The notes under the pieces: model-generated
Database searches by the model: none
Told to the model about the DNA's origin: nothing
Seen by the model: the letters and a program-made list of their open reading frames with translations, nothing else
NCBI GenBank assembly: GCA_913048245.1
Contig: CAJWWR010000001.1
Coordinates: forward strand, 1-64,000
Length of the DNA: 64,000 nt
From: an uncultured Prochlorococcus sp.
GTDB taxonomy: Bacteria; Cyanobacteriota; Cyanobacteriia; PCC-6307; Cyanobiaceae
Reading direction: 5' to 3'
Shown: positions 52,763-59,955 of the stretch, one piece after another
How the letters are laid out: the number at the start of each line of letters is the position of its first letter
How positions within the stretch are numbered: the stretch's first letter is position 1
Made by a program: the position numbers and the translations under genes

Positions 52763-54658
52763 ATGTGTGGAATAGTCGCTGTTACTGGATATAGAAAAGC
52801 TTTATCCCTTCTTCTTGATGGATTAGAAAAATTAGAATATAGAGGCTATGATTCCGCTGGCATAGCAATTGTGAATTCTGAGAATAAGGAATTAGTTTGT
52901 AACAAATCAGAAGGTAAATTAATTAATTTAATTAATAAAGTTGGTCAAAAGGAAATATTAGGTACAGTTGGCATTGGCCATACTCGTTGGGCAACACATG
53001 GTAAACCTGAAGTTAAAAATGCCCATCCTCACCTAGATAGTAGCGGAAAAGTTGCGGTAGTTCAGAACGGCATAATAGAGAATTTCTTAGAATTGAGAAA
53101 TAAATTAGAGGAAGAAGGAATTATTTTTAAATCAGATACTGATACTGAAGTCATACCTCATTTAATAAATAAAGAGTTAAATAATTTAAAAAAACTAAAT
53201 CTTGAAGATAGCGGTTCAACCCTCTTAATCGCAGTAAGAAATGTACTTTCAGATTTAGAGGGGGCTTATGCTTTAGCTGTTCTTTGGTCCGATGCCCCTG
53301 ACTCCTTAGTTATAGCAAGACGTCAAGCCCCTTTGATTATTGGATTAGGAGAGGGAGAATTTATTTGTGCAAGTGATACACCAGCAATAGTTGATTTTAC
53401 GCAAACTATTTTGCCTATGGAAGATGAAGAAATTGCTTTATTAACTCCTTTGGGAATAGAACTTTACGATTCTAATAATGAGAGGCAATACAGAAATCCA
53501 ATCTCCCTAAAATGTTCAGAACAAGTAGTAGATAAAAAAAACTTTCGTCATTACATGCATAAAGAGATTTATGAACAACCTGAGCTTACTCAAAAGTGGA
53601 TAAAAAACTATTTAATTAAAAATAGTGAATCAGGTCTTATTAAAGTGAACTATAGTTTTGATACTAATTTTCTTGAAAATATTGAAAGAATTCAAATATT
53701 AGCTTGCGGTACCAGTAGACATGCTTCTATGGTTGGTAGTTATTTGTTAGAGCAATTTGCTGGTATACCTACAGATGTTTTTTATGCAAGTGAATTTAGA
53801 TATTCCCCACCACCTATTCTTCCTAATACATTAACCATAGGAGTTACTCAATCCGGGGAGACAGCTGATACTTTAGCAGCATTAAGTATGGAAATTTCAA
53901 GAAGAGAAGATCTAAAAGATGAATTATGTAAACCAAATTTAATAGCCATAACAAATAGACCAGATAGTTCAATAGGAAGACAAATATCTAATGTAATTGA
54001 TATCTCAGCAGGTATAGAGATTGGAGTTGCAGCTACAAAAACTTTTTTTGGCCAATTATTGTCTTTTTATGGATTAGCTATTACCTTTGCACAGATTAAA
54101 AGAAGTAAAACAGATGATGAAATTAATCAATTAATTTCTAATCTTGAAAATTTACCTCCACTTTTAAAAGAACTTGTGGATCAACATAATGAAATATCAG
54201 AAAAACTTGCCCATGACTTTTCAGATATTAAAGATGTAATTTTTCTTGGAAGAGGAATAAATTATCCAATTGCTCTTGAGGGTGCTCTTAAGTTAAAAGA
54301 AATTAGTTATATTCATGCTGCTGGTTATCCAGCTGGTGAGATGAAGCATGGCCCCATAGCATTGTTAGAAAAAAAAGTTCCTGTTATATCAATTGCAACA
54401 CCAGGAAAAGTGTTTGAAAAAGTTATTAGCAACGCACAAGAAGCAAAAGCTAGGGACTCATATTTAATAGGGATTGCTCCTAAATGTGATGGCACTGAAA
54501 TTTTCGATTATTTGATGCCCTTACCTTTATCAGATGAATGGCTTTCACCATTATTGGCAGTTATTCCTCTTCAATTATTGAGTTATCATATTGCAGCCCA
54601 TAGAGGACTGGATGTAGATCAACCAAGAAACTTAGCAAAAAGCGTAACTGTTGAATAA
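52763..54658 (+). CDS. glmS: Glutamine-fructose-6-phosphate aminotransferase (isomerizing)
   Basis: GlmS makes glucosamine-6-phosphate from fructose-6-phosphate and glutamine, the entry to cell-wall amino sugars. The N-terminal nucleophile Cys2 (MCGIVAVTGY), the glutaminase segments YDSAGIAI, GHTRWATHGKP and the two SIS domains (ILACGTSRHASMVGSYLLE, GVTQSGETADTLAAL, FLGRGINYPIALEGALKLKE) are present. The C-terminus ends DQPRNLAKSVTVE as usual. At 631 residues it is full length. It is the last core gene before the accessory pair at 54899-56978. Confidence 0.98.
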   Translation: MCGIVAVTGYRKALSLLLDGLEKLEYRGYDSAGIAIVNSENKELVCNKSEGKLINLINKVGQKEILGTVGIGHTRWATHGKPEVKNAHPHLDSSGKVAVVQNGIIENFLELRNKLEEEGIIFKSDTDTEVIPHLINKELNNLKKLNLEDSGSTLLIAVRNVLSDLEGAYALAVLWSDAPDSLVIARRQAPLIIGLGEGEFICASDTPAIVDFTQTILPMEDEEIALLTPLGIELYDSNNERQYRNPISLKCSEQVVDKKNFRHYMHKEIYEQPELTQKWIKNYLIKNSESGLIKVNYSFDTNFLENIERIQILACGTSRHASMVGSYLLEQFAGIPTDVFYASEFRYSPPPILPNTLTIGVTQSGETADTLAALSMEISRREDLKDELCKPNLIAITNRPDSSIGRQISNVIDISAGIEIGVAATKTFFGQLLSFYGLAITFAQIKRSKTDDEINQLISNLENLPPLLKELVDQHNEISEKLAHDFSDIKDVIFLGRGINYPIALEGALKLKEISYIHAAGYPAGEMKHGPIALLEKKVPVISIATPGKVFEKVISNAQEAKARDSYLIGIAPKCDGTEIFDYLMPLPLSDEWLSPLLAVIPLQLLSYHIAAHRGLDVDQPRNLAKSVTVE

Positions 54659-54871
54659 TATCCAAAGTGATAATTAAATATTCAAAGCTATGTAAATGTT
54701 TGGAGTGTGAGATTATTTACTAATATTGAAAAAATGGCAATATAAACTGTTATTTAATTTCTGATGATAATTGATTTTTTTTATTACTTTTTTTAAACAA
54801 GGTGATTTAGAAGTGAATTAGTTTTTTGGAAATTATATTTTTATTAGATTCTTCTTAAATAAAAAGTAGTT

Positions 54872-54877
54872 TATAAT
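54872..54877 (+). promoter_or_regulatory. -10 box of the nuclease gene
   Basis: TATAAT at 54872-54877 predicts a start near 54884, about 15 bases before the ATG at 54899. The rest of the 240-base gap from 54659 is A/T-rich DNA without an open frame, repeat or RNA gene that I can support. Confidence 0.45.
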
Positions 54878-54898
54878 CATCAATAAATTTGTTCAGTT

Positions 54899-55561
54899 AT
54901 GTGGGAAAAAACTAAAAACTTAGCAAACTTAGATGTTGGTAGTTATCGAAGTGTTTTAGGTTATGCAGGAGAATCTATAGCAATTGGTAGGGCATTAGTT
55001 TGTGGATATAATTTATTTTTTAAAGCTTGGAGGGATGCTAAATATGATGCTGTTTTAGATTCAAAAAATAATCTTTTTCGTGTAGAGATCAAACAAACGA
55101 GTGGCGATTCAAGTTTGACACTAACTTCAGGTGGAAGGGGAGGTAAACAGATAAGAGATGAAGTTAAAAAAGGTGATGAATCTAGAGAAAAAGTTTTATC
55201 AACCGCTGACTGCGATTTTGTTATTGGAGTACAGTCTTTAAGAGGAAATTGTTGGATAATTCCTGTTGAGCTTCTTGAAATTCTTGGAAAGAAATCTATA
55301 ACCATATCTCAACTTTCTATTTTTGATGAAAAATGGAAAGTTTTCGATTTTGAAACAAAAAATATAACAGTAGAAATGATTAAAAAGGGATTTAAGGATT
55401 TCTCCTCTAATCAATTAGAGGATCTATGTAAAAAATTAAATATCTCAATTCCTTCTAATGATTCAGAAATTAAATTAACAAACCTTGCAAAACCAGTGAA
55501 GGTAAATAAACATAAAAGAATGATTTATGAGATTTGGATGCATATTTTAAGCCATTGCTAA
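54899..55561 (+). CDS. PD-(D/E)XK nuclease-like protein, putative restriction endonuclease
   Basis: The 220-residue protein shows a nuclease-like active-site pattern: Glu25 in LGYAGESIAIGRAL, Asp50 in AKYDAVLD, and Glu63-x-Lys65 in FRVEIKQTSG. This is the order and spacing of PD-(D/E)XK enzymes, in which helix-Glu, Asp and E-x-K bind metal. A further segment, TADCDFVIGVQSLRGNCWIIPVELL, fits the core strands that follow. Residues 155-220 form a basic helical tail. The next gene is a DNA cytosine-5 methyltransferase 76 bases away on the same strand, so a type II restriction partner is the natural reading. I do not recognise a specificity. A homing or repair nuclease is the alternative. Confidence 0.72.
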   Translation: MWEKTKNLANLDVGSYRSVLGYAGESIAIGRALVCGYNLFFKAWRDAKYDAVLDSKNNLFRVEIKQTSGDSSLTLTSGGRGGKQIRDEVKKGDESREKVLSTADCDFVIGVQSLRGNCWIIPVELLEILGKKSITISQLSIFDEKWKVFDFETKNITVEMIKKGFKDFSSNQLEDLCKKLNISIPSNDSEIKLTNLAKPVKVNKHKRMIYEIWMHILSHC

Positions 55562-55603
55562 TTTTTTATTTGATTAAGTTGTTTAGTAAAAATAAAAATT
55601 AGG

Positions 55604-55641
55604 TTGACAAATAAATCAAATATGTTGCCATATATGTATGG
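55604..55641 (+). promoter_or_regulatory. Methyltransferase promoter with inverted repeat over the start codon
   Basis: A consensus -35, TTGACA, is at 55604-55609. A perfect inverted repeat CCATA-TATG-TATGG spans 55628-55641 and includes the ATG at 55638. The only -10-like boxes (TATGTT at 55621-55626 or CATATA at 55629-55634) put the transcript start within a few bases of the ATG, so the message may be leaderless. The repeat could be the operator of the protein's own N-terminal domain. Confidence 0.4.
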
Positions 55642-56978
55642 ACAAAAATAGCAACTCAAAAATACAGTTCAGACTCCCAAATGATCTCTCTAAGAATTTT
55701 AAAATTGTATGTCAACAATTGGGTGTAAAACCCTCTGAAAAATTAAGAGATTTAATGTGTGATTTTTTAGACAATTATGAGACTGAAGTTTTAAATAGAG
55801 AACCTTATATTTTCCCAAACTTAGTCAAAAAATCTCAATTTAATAAATTTTCCATTGGTGAAATGTATTGTGGTCCTGGTGGCATTGGATTAGCCGCCAA
55901 GAAATCAAAATTAATAGCCAACGGTAATAAATATGGTTTTGAGCATATTTGGGCTACAGATAATCATAAAGACACATGTATGACTTTCCAATCAAATATT
56001 TCATCACCTAGAGATAAAAATTTTAAAGTTATTTGCGAAGATATAAGCGATAGTTTGGTAGAAAAATTGCCTTACGTAGATGGCTTTTTATACGGCTTTC
56101 CATGTAATGACTTTAGTAATGTTGGAGAATCAAAGGGATTGGATGGAAAATATGGCTCTTTATATTCTTATGGAGTTAGCTATATAAATAAAAATAATCC
56201 AAAATTCTTTTTTGCAGAAAATGTATCTGGTTTATCAAATGCTAATTCAGGAAAGGCTTTTCAAAAAATATTAGATGAATTAGCTAACGCTGGTAATTTT
56301 GGTTATGAATTAACACCGCATTTATATAAATTTGAAGAATATGGTATACCTCAAGCGAGACACAGATACATAATAATTGGTATTAGAAAAGATTTAAAAC
56401 TTAAATTTAAAGTACCTGAACCAACTCATATAAATGATTTTAAGAATTGTAGTCAAGCAATCTTAAATCCGCCAATTAATAATAAATGTGCAAACAACGA
56501 ATTAACTAAGCAAAGTCGTAATGTTATTGAACGTCTAAAACACATAAAGCCAGGGGAAAATGCATGGCAAGCAAATCTTCCAGAGAATTTAAAATTAAAA
56601 GTTAAAAGCGCAAGGCTATCTATGATTTATAAAAGATTAGATCCTGATAAGCCTGCATATACCATTACTGGTAGCGGAGGAGGAGGTACTCATATGTATC
56701 ATTGGTCTGAAAATAGAGCTTTAACTAATAGGGAACGTGCTCGATTACAAACTTTTCCTGATGAATTCGTTTTTCATGGATCTAAAGAAAGTGTTAGAAG
56801 ACAAATAGGTATGGCAGTACCAGTTGAAGGAGCCAGAATTATTTTAGAAGCAATTTTAAAGACTTTTGCAGAAATTAAATATGCATCTGTCGAATCTAGT
56901 TTTATAACTAAAAAATCTCATAATGTTTTTAAATTTGATCAATCTGATAATGATGAAATAATTCCAGAAGCAGGTTAG
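55638..56978 (+). CDS. DNA cytosine-5 methyltransferase with N-terminal ribbon-helix-helix-like segment
   Basis: The methyltransferase core has motif I (GEMYCGPGGIGLAA, 74-87), motif IV with catalytic Cys156 (GFPCNDFS), motif VI ENV (194-196), motif VIII QARHR (239-243), motif IX (RLDPDKPAYTITG, 333-345) and motif X (GMAVPVEGARIILEAIL, from 391). The target-recognition part is about 255-330. Residues 8-48 look like a CopG/Arc-type ribbon-helix-helix: a strand (KIQFRLP) then two helices (NDLSKNFKIVCQQLG, SEKLRDLMCDFLDNY). This extension is not part of the standard enzyme. The gene pairs with the nuclease just upstream. Methylation specificity is unknown. Confidence 0.9.
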   Translation: MDKNSNSKIQFRLPNDLSKNFKIVCQQLGVKPSEKLRDLMCDFLDNYETEVLNREPYIFPNLVKKSQFNKFSIGEMYCGPGGIGLAAKKSKLIANGNKYGFEHIWATDNHKDTCMTFQSNISSPRDKNFKVICEDISDSLVEKLPYVDGFLYGFPCNDFSNVGESKGLDGKYGSLYSYGVSYINKNNPKFFFAENVSGLSNANSGKAFQKILDELANAGNFGYELTPHLYKFEEYGIPQARHRYIIIGIRKDLKLKFKVPEPTHINDFKNCSQAILNPPINNKCANNELTKQSRNVIERLKHIKPGENAWQANLPENLKLKVKSARLSMIYKRLDPDKPAYTITGSGGGGTHMYHWSENRALTNRERARLQTFPDEFVFHGSKESVRRQIGMAVPVEGARIILEAILKTFAEIKYASVESSFITKKSHNVFKFDQSDNDEIIPEAG

Positions 56979-57016
56979 ACATATTTAAATAAAAAAATTT
57001 ACGAAAAATAAAAAAT

Positions 57017-57556
57017 TTAAAGTTCTAATAGACCCTTTGGGGGATTTATAATTAAGAATTTATTTTTTATATCTATCTCTGGGATTATTTCATTTACAAA
57101 AGGTACTAAAACCTCTTTATTTGTTTCAATAAGTCTTATTGTTAATAAACTATTTTTTTCATTATTAAAGTCGCATACTTCTCCAATGATTTTTAATTCG
57201 TTATTTTCAAATATTTTTACTTTTAAGTTTATGAGTTGAGACATGTGAAATTCTCCTTCTTTTAATGTGGGTATGTCGTTACTTTTAACTAATAATTTAT
57301 AATTTCTAAGGCTTTCAGCTGAATTTCTGTTATTGATGTTTTTCAAACTAATAATAAAAATATCTGTACCTGGTTTGTGTGAACCGGAAATTAGTTCATA
57401 AGAGATAGGATCTTCATTATTTATTCTTAGCCATCTTTCTCCAGGTTTCGTAAATCTTTCTTCGAAGTCACTTAAAGATTTAACTTTTAATTTACCATCA
57501 ATGCCATGGGGTGATGTTATTTCTCCAATAATTAGCCATTCATCTTGACCTGCCAT
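57017..57556 (-). CDS. rimM: Ribosome maturation factor RimM
   Basis: RimM helps mature the 30S head near S19. The N-terminal domain starts [25 protein letters not shown] with the family's G-x-I-x-x-x-H-G-I-x-G pattern and continues with PGERWLRI. The C-terminal PRC-barrel part includes [27 protein letters not shown] and NPPKGLLEL. At 179 residues it is full length. It is divergent from ndhS by 30 bases and tail to tail with the methyltransferase gene. Confidence 0.94.
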   Translation of the reverse strand: MAGQDEWLIIGEITSPHGIDGKLKVKSLSDFEERFTKPGERWLRINNEDPISYELISGSHKPGTDIFIISLKNINNRNSAESLRNYKLLVKSNDIPTLKEGEFHMSQLINLKVKIFENNELKIIGEVCDFNNEKNSLLTIRLIETNKEVLVPFVNEIIPEIDIKNKFLIINPPKGLLEL

Positions 57557-57586
57557 AGTATTCTTAATTTATATTTGAAGGAAATT

Positions 57587-57772
57587 ATGGAAAATTTAGC
57601 AAAGCCAATTCTTCCTGGTTGTGTGGTTCGTGTATCTGATGATAATTCTATTTATAAAGGGTATAAAGGTTTTGTTCAACGTGTTACTACAAAAAAAGCT
57701 GCCGTATTATTTGAAGGTGGTAATTGGGATAAACTAGTTACATTTGCTTTAAGTGATTTAGATTTAGTTTAA
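57587..57772 (+). CDS. ndhS: NAD(P)H-quinone oxidoreductase subunit S
   Basis: NdhS is a small stromal SH3-like subunit of photosynthetic complex I that helps dock ferredoxin. The 61-residue product has the typical ILPGCVVRVSDDNSIYKGYKGFVQRV and KAAVLFEGGNWDKLVTFALSDLDLV. The ATG at 57587 matches the family start; an in-frame ATG at 57545 would overlap rimM and add 14 unrelated residues. It shares the TTAA stop tetranucleotide with rnc. Confidence 0.88.
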   Translation: MENLAKPILPGCVVRVSDDNSIYKGYKGFVQRVTTKKAAVLFEGGNWDKLVTFALSDLDLV

Positions 57773-58524
57773 TTAAAATGTACTTCATCTTTCATAACTT
57801 TTTCTAAGGCTACATAAGCAGCATTTTTTTCTGCTTGTTTATGTGATTTACCAAAAGATGTAGCGATTAATTTTCCCAAAATAGACAATTCACAACAAAA
57901 TCTATTTGAATCTCCGTGTATTTTTGATACTTCTTTGATTTGATATTTAGGTAGATCAATTTTCTTTTGTTGACACCATTCTTGCAACGAAGACTTCGCG
58001 TTAAATAGGTGAGGTGACTCTAAAATTATTCTTGAATCAACTAGCCAGTATTGATCTAGCCATAAATTAATTTCTGAAATCGAATTGAAACTTTTATATA
58101 TTGCTCCGATTAATGCTTCAGCAGTTTCGGCAATAATTGTATCTTTTGAATAGTTATCTCTTAGTGCTTGTTTTCCAACAATAATTATCTTTTCGAGGTT
58201 AATTTTTTTTCCTAGTTTTGTTAACCATTCATCGCTTACAATTTGGGCTCTTAGCTCTGATCTTTTTCCTACATCTATCTTTTTGTAGTTATGATCTATA
58301 AATTCAGATGCAGCTAATCTGAGTACAGCATCTCCAAAGAATTCCAACTTTTCATGGCTTTTATTTTTATGTGCAGATGAGTGAGTTAATGACTCATCGA
58401 TATAACCAAGCATTTTAAGATCTTTATTAATTAATCCTTTTTCAAAGCGCTTTGATTTAATATTTAAATTCTTTAAAAAATCAATTAGATTTTCAATTCT
58501 TATATCATCAAGTCCAGAATTCAT
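57769..58524 (-). CDS. rnc: Ribonuclease III
   Basis: RNase III cleaves double-stranded RNA in rRNA processing and mRNA control. The signature is HEKLEFFGDAVL (58-68; Glu61 and Asp65 are catalytic or metal-binding), with the second acidic pair in DTIIAETAEALIGAIY. The C-terminal dsRNA-binding domain follows (about 175-245, SSLQEWCQQKKIDLPKYQI...GKSHKQAEKNAAYVALEKVM). At 251 residues it is full length. It is directly downstream of rnpB on the same strand (24-base gap). Confidence 0.95.
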   Translation of the reverse strand: MNSGLDDIRIENLIDFLKNLNIKSKRFEKGLINKDLKMLGYIDESLTHSSAHKNKSHEKLEFFGDAVLRLAASEFIDHNYKKIDVGKRSELRAQIVSDEWLTKLGKKINLEKIIIVGKQALRDNYSKDTIIAETAEALIGAIYKSFNSISEINLWLDQYWLVDSRIILESPHLFNAKSSLQEWCQQKKIDLPKYQIKEVSKIHGDSNRFCCELSILGKLIATSFGKSHKQAEKNAAYVALEKVMKDEVHFN

Positions 58525-58549
58525 TGATATTAATAATGAAACTTTAAAG

Positions 58550-58934
58550 AGAAGCAGGTCATAAGCCGGGTTCTGTTCACTTTAAAAATATTAAAGCGGG
58601 TAATCATCTATCTAGGACTGGAATTACTTCTCAGCCTCAAGCGGCGCTAATAAGTAGACTTTAACAATGGCATTAAGTCTACTTAGCCTTGCTCCCAGCC
58701 GGGGTTTACCTAGCCAATACCTCTCAATATTGCTGGTGCGCTCTTACCGCACCTTTGCACCCTTGCCATACTTATAAAAGTATTAGGCGGTATGTTTCTG
58801 TGGCACTATCCTCACGGTTTCCCGCACTGGGAATTACCCAGCAAGCTTAGCCATGTGGGAGCCCGGACTTTCCTCAAAAAAGTTTTATTTCGTTTCCAAA
58901 ATAAAACTTTTTTGCGATTACCTCTCCTGCTTCA
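58550..58934 (-). ncRNA. rnpB: RNase P RNA
   Basis: On the minus strand the region has the universal landmarks of bacterial type A RNase P RNA. These are GAGGAAAGUCCGGGCUCCC near the 5' end, GCGGGAAACCGUGAGGA-type CR-II/III context, GGUAAACCCCGGCUGGGAGC (CR-IV), and ACAGAACCCGGCUUAU (CR-V) before the 3' end. The P1 helix pairs GAAGCAGG (58933-58926) with CCTGCTTC (58558-58551). P3 is an unusually A-U-rich 15-base-pair helix (58899-58913 with 58876-58890). The mature ends are approximate. A -10-like TATGAT lies upstream at 58955-58950. Confidence 0.96.
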
Positions 58935-58948
58935 CTTAGCATAATGCT

Positions 58949-58955
58949 TATCATA
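58949..58955. promoter_or_regulatory. Overlapping divergent -10 boxes for rnpB and tRNA-Arg
   Basis: TATCAT (58949-58954, plus strand) sits 17 bases before the tRNA-Arg gene. TATGAT (complement of 58950-58955) sits about 16 bases before the rnpB 5' end. The two overlap by five bases. A small inverted repeat AGCAT-A-ATGCT follows on the rnpB side (58938-58948). Confidence 0.45.
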
Positions 58956-58971
58956 AAAAAAAACAGTCTCT

Positions 58972-59045
<74 letters not shown>

Positions 59046-59124
59046 TAAATTTAATAAACTATATTTAGTATGCGTGCAAACATGCTACTCTGTAGCTAGC
59101 GTATATATAAGTAATAAGTCTTTT

Positions 59125-59454
59125 ATGGCAAAGCTACATGACATGCGTTTAAAACTCTTGGTACAACAAGAGCATGAGCGTATTGCAAAATCCCAGCCTG
59201 GTGATTTAGATTTGTCTGTTGTTCAGGCAAGGTGTTTATGTTGGTTAGCTTTGTTAGCAGAAGCTCATGAAGATCAAGCTAATGATGCAGAAAAAAGAGG
59301 AGATGCAGAACAGGCGATGGGTTGGTTTGCTGATTCTATGCGTTTAAGAGATGTAATTAACCTAGTGACTAGTATTGAAATACCTTTGCCAGATAGTCCA
59401 GAAATAACAGACGAAAATGACGGTTTTTATAGTGATCCCACTATAAATGCATAA
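59125..59454 (+). CDS. Conserved protein of unknown function
   Basis: From ATG 59125 the product has 109 residues (MAKLHDMRLKLLVQQ). It looks fully helical: LLVQQEHERIAKSQPG, LDLSVVQARCLCWLALLAEAHEDQANDAEKRGDAEQAMGWFADSMRLRDVINLV, then an acidic disordered tail (PDSPEITDENDGFYSDP). The helical part resembles a TPR-like hairpin but one repeat only. An in-frame ATG at 59074 would add 17 residues and start close to the tRNA. No function can be given. Confidence 0.75.
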   Translation: MAKLHDMRLKLLVQQEHERIAKSQPGDLDLSVVQARCLCWLALLAEAHEDQANDAEKRGDAEQAMGWFADSMRLRDVINLVTSIEIPLPDSPEITDENDGFYSDPTINA

Positions 59455-59484
59455 TTAATGTAATGATATTAATAGCAATACTTT

Positions 59485-59949
59485 ATGAAATTGTCGGAAC
59501 AACCTTGTCAATGTGCAGATTGTCAAAGATTTTATCGTGAACATGATCGCCTAATAAGACAGTTTCCTACTTTAAAACAACAACAGGAATTGAATTGGGC
59601 TTCAATTCAATCATTTAGAACTTTATGCGGAAAAGTTTCAGAAGAGTTGCAAAAGAATATCTCAGAATTAGAGAATGATTGCTCAAATTTAGGAACTCAG
59701 AATAAGTTAAGTATTTCTGAAGTTACAGAGGCTCTTTCTGAAATAGAGAATATAAATGCACATTTATACTCCATAGAGGCTTTGATGGAGAGGATATTTG
59801 AAGTGAGAGTTTCCGATGAAATAGAGGCCAAATTTAAGGAGGTAGCAGGAGAAATAGCACCAGATCCTTTAAATATAGATAGATTGATTTTAAATAGATT
59901 ATTTCACCAGGCACCTGATTCGCCTGATAAAAAGACAAATTCTAATTAG
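59485..59949 (+). CDS. Conserved protein with N-terminal cysteine cluster and coiled coil
   Basis: The 154-residue product begins MKLSEQPCQCADCQRFYREHD, with cysteines at 8, 10 and 13 (C-x-C-x2-C), a possible metal or Fe-S ligand set lacking an obvious fourth nearby; Cys48 is a candidate. The rest is helical with coiled-coil character (about 50-115, SEELQKNISELENDCSN, EVTEALSEIENINAHLYSIEALMERI). I do not recognise it. It is 30 bases after the previous unknown gene on the same strand, and both may be one transcript. Confidence 0.7.
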   Translation: MKLSEQPCQCADCQRFYREHDRLIRQFPTLKQQQELNWASIQSFRTLCGKVSEELQKNISELENDCSNLGTQNKLSISEVTEALSEIENINAHLYSIEALMERIFEVRVSDEIEAKFKEVAGEIAPDPLNIDRLILNRLFHQAPDSPDKKTNSN

Positions 59950-59955
59950 AGATAG

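Noticed and set aside
54659..54898. Remnant gene or small RNA in the gap before the nuclease
   Set aside because: No open frame, stable stem-loop or known motif beyond the -10 box could be supported.
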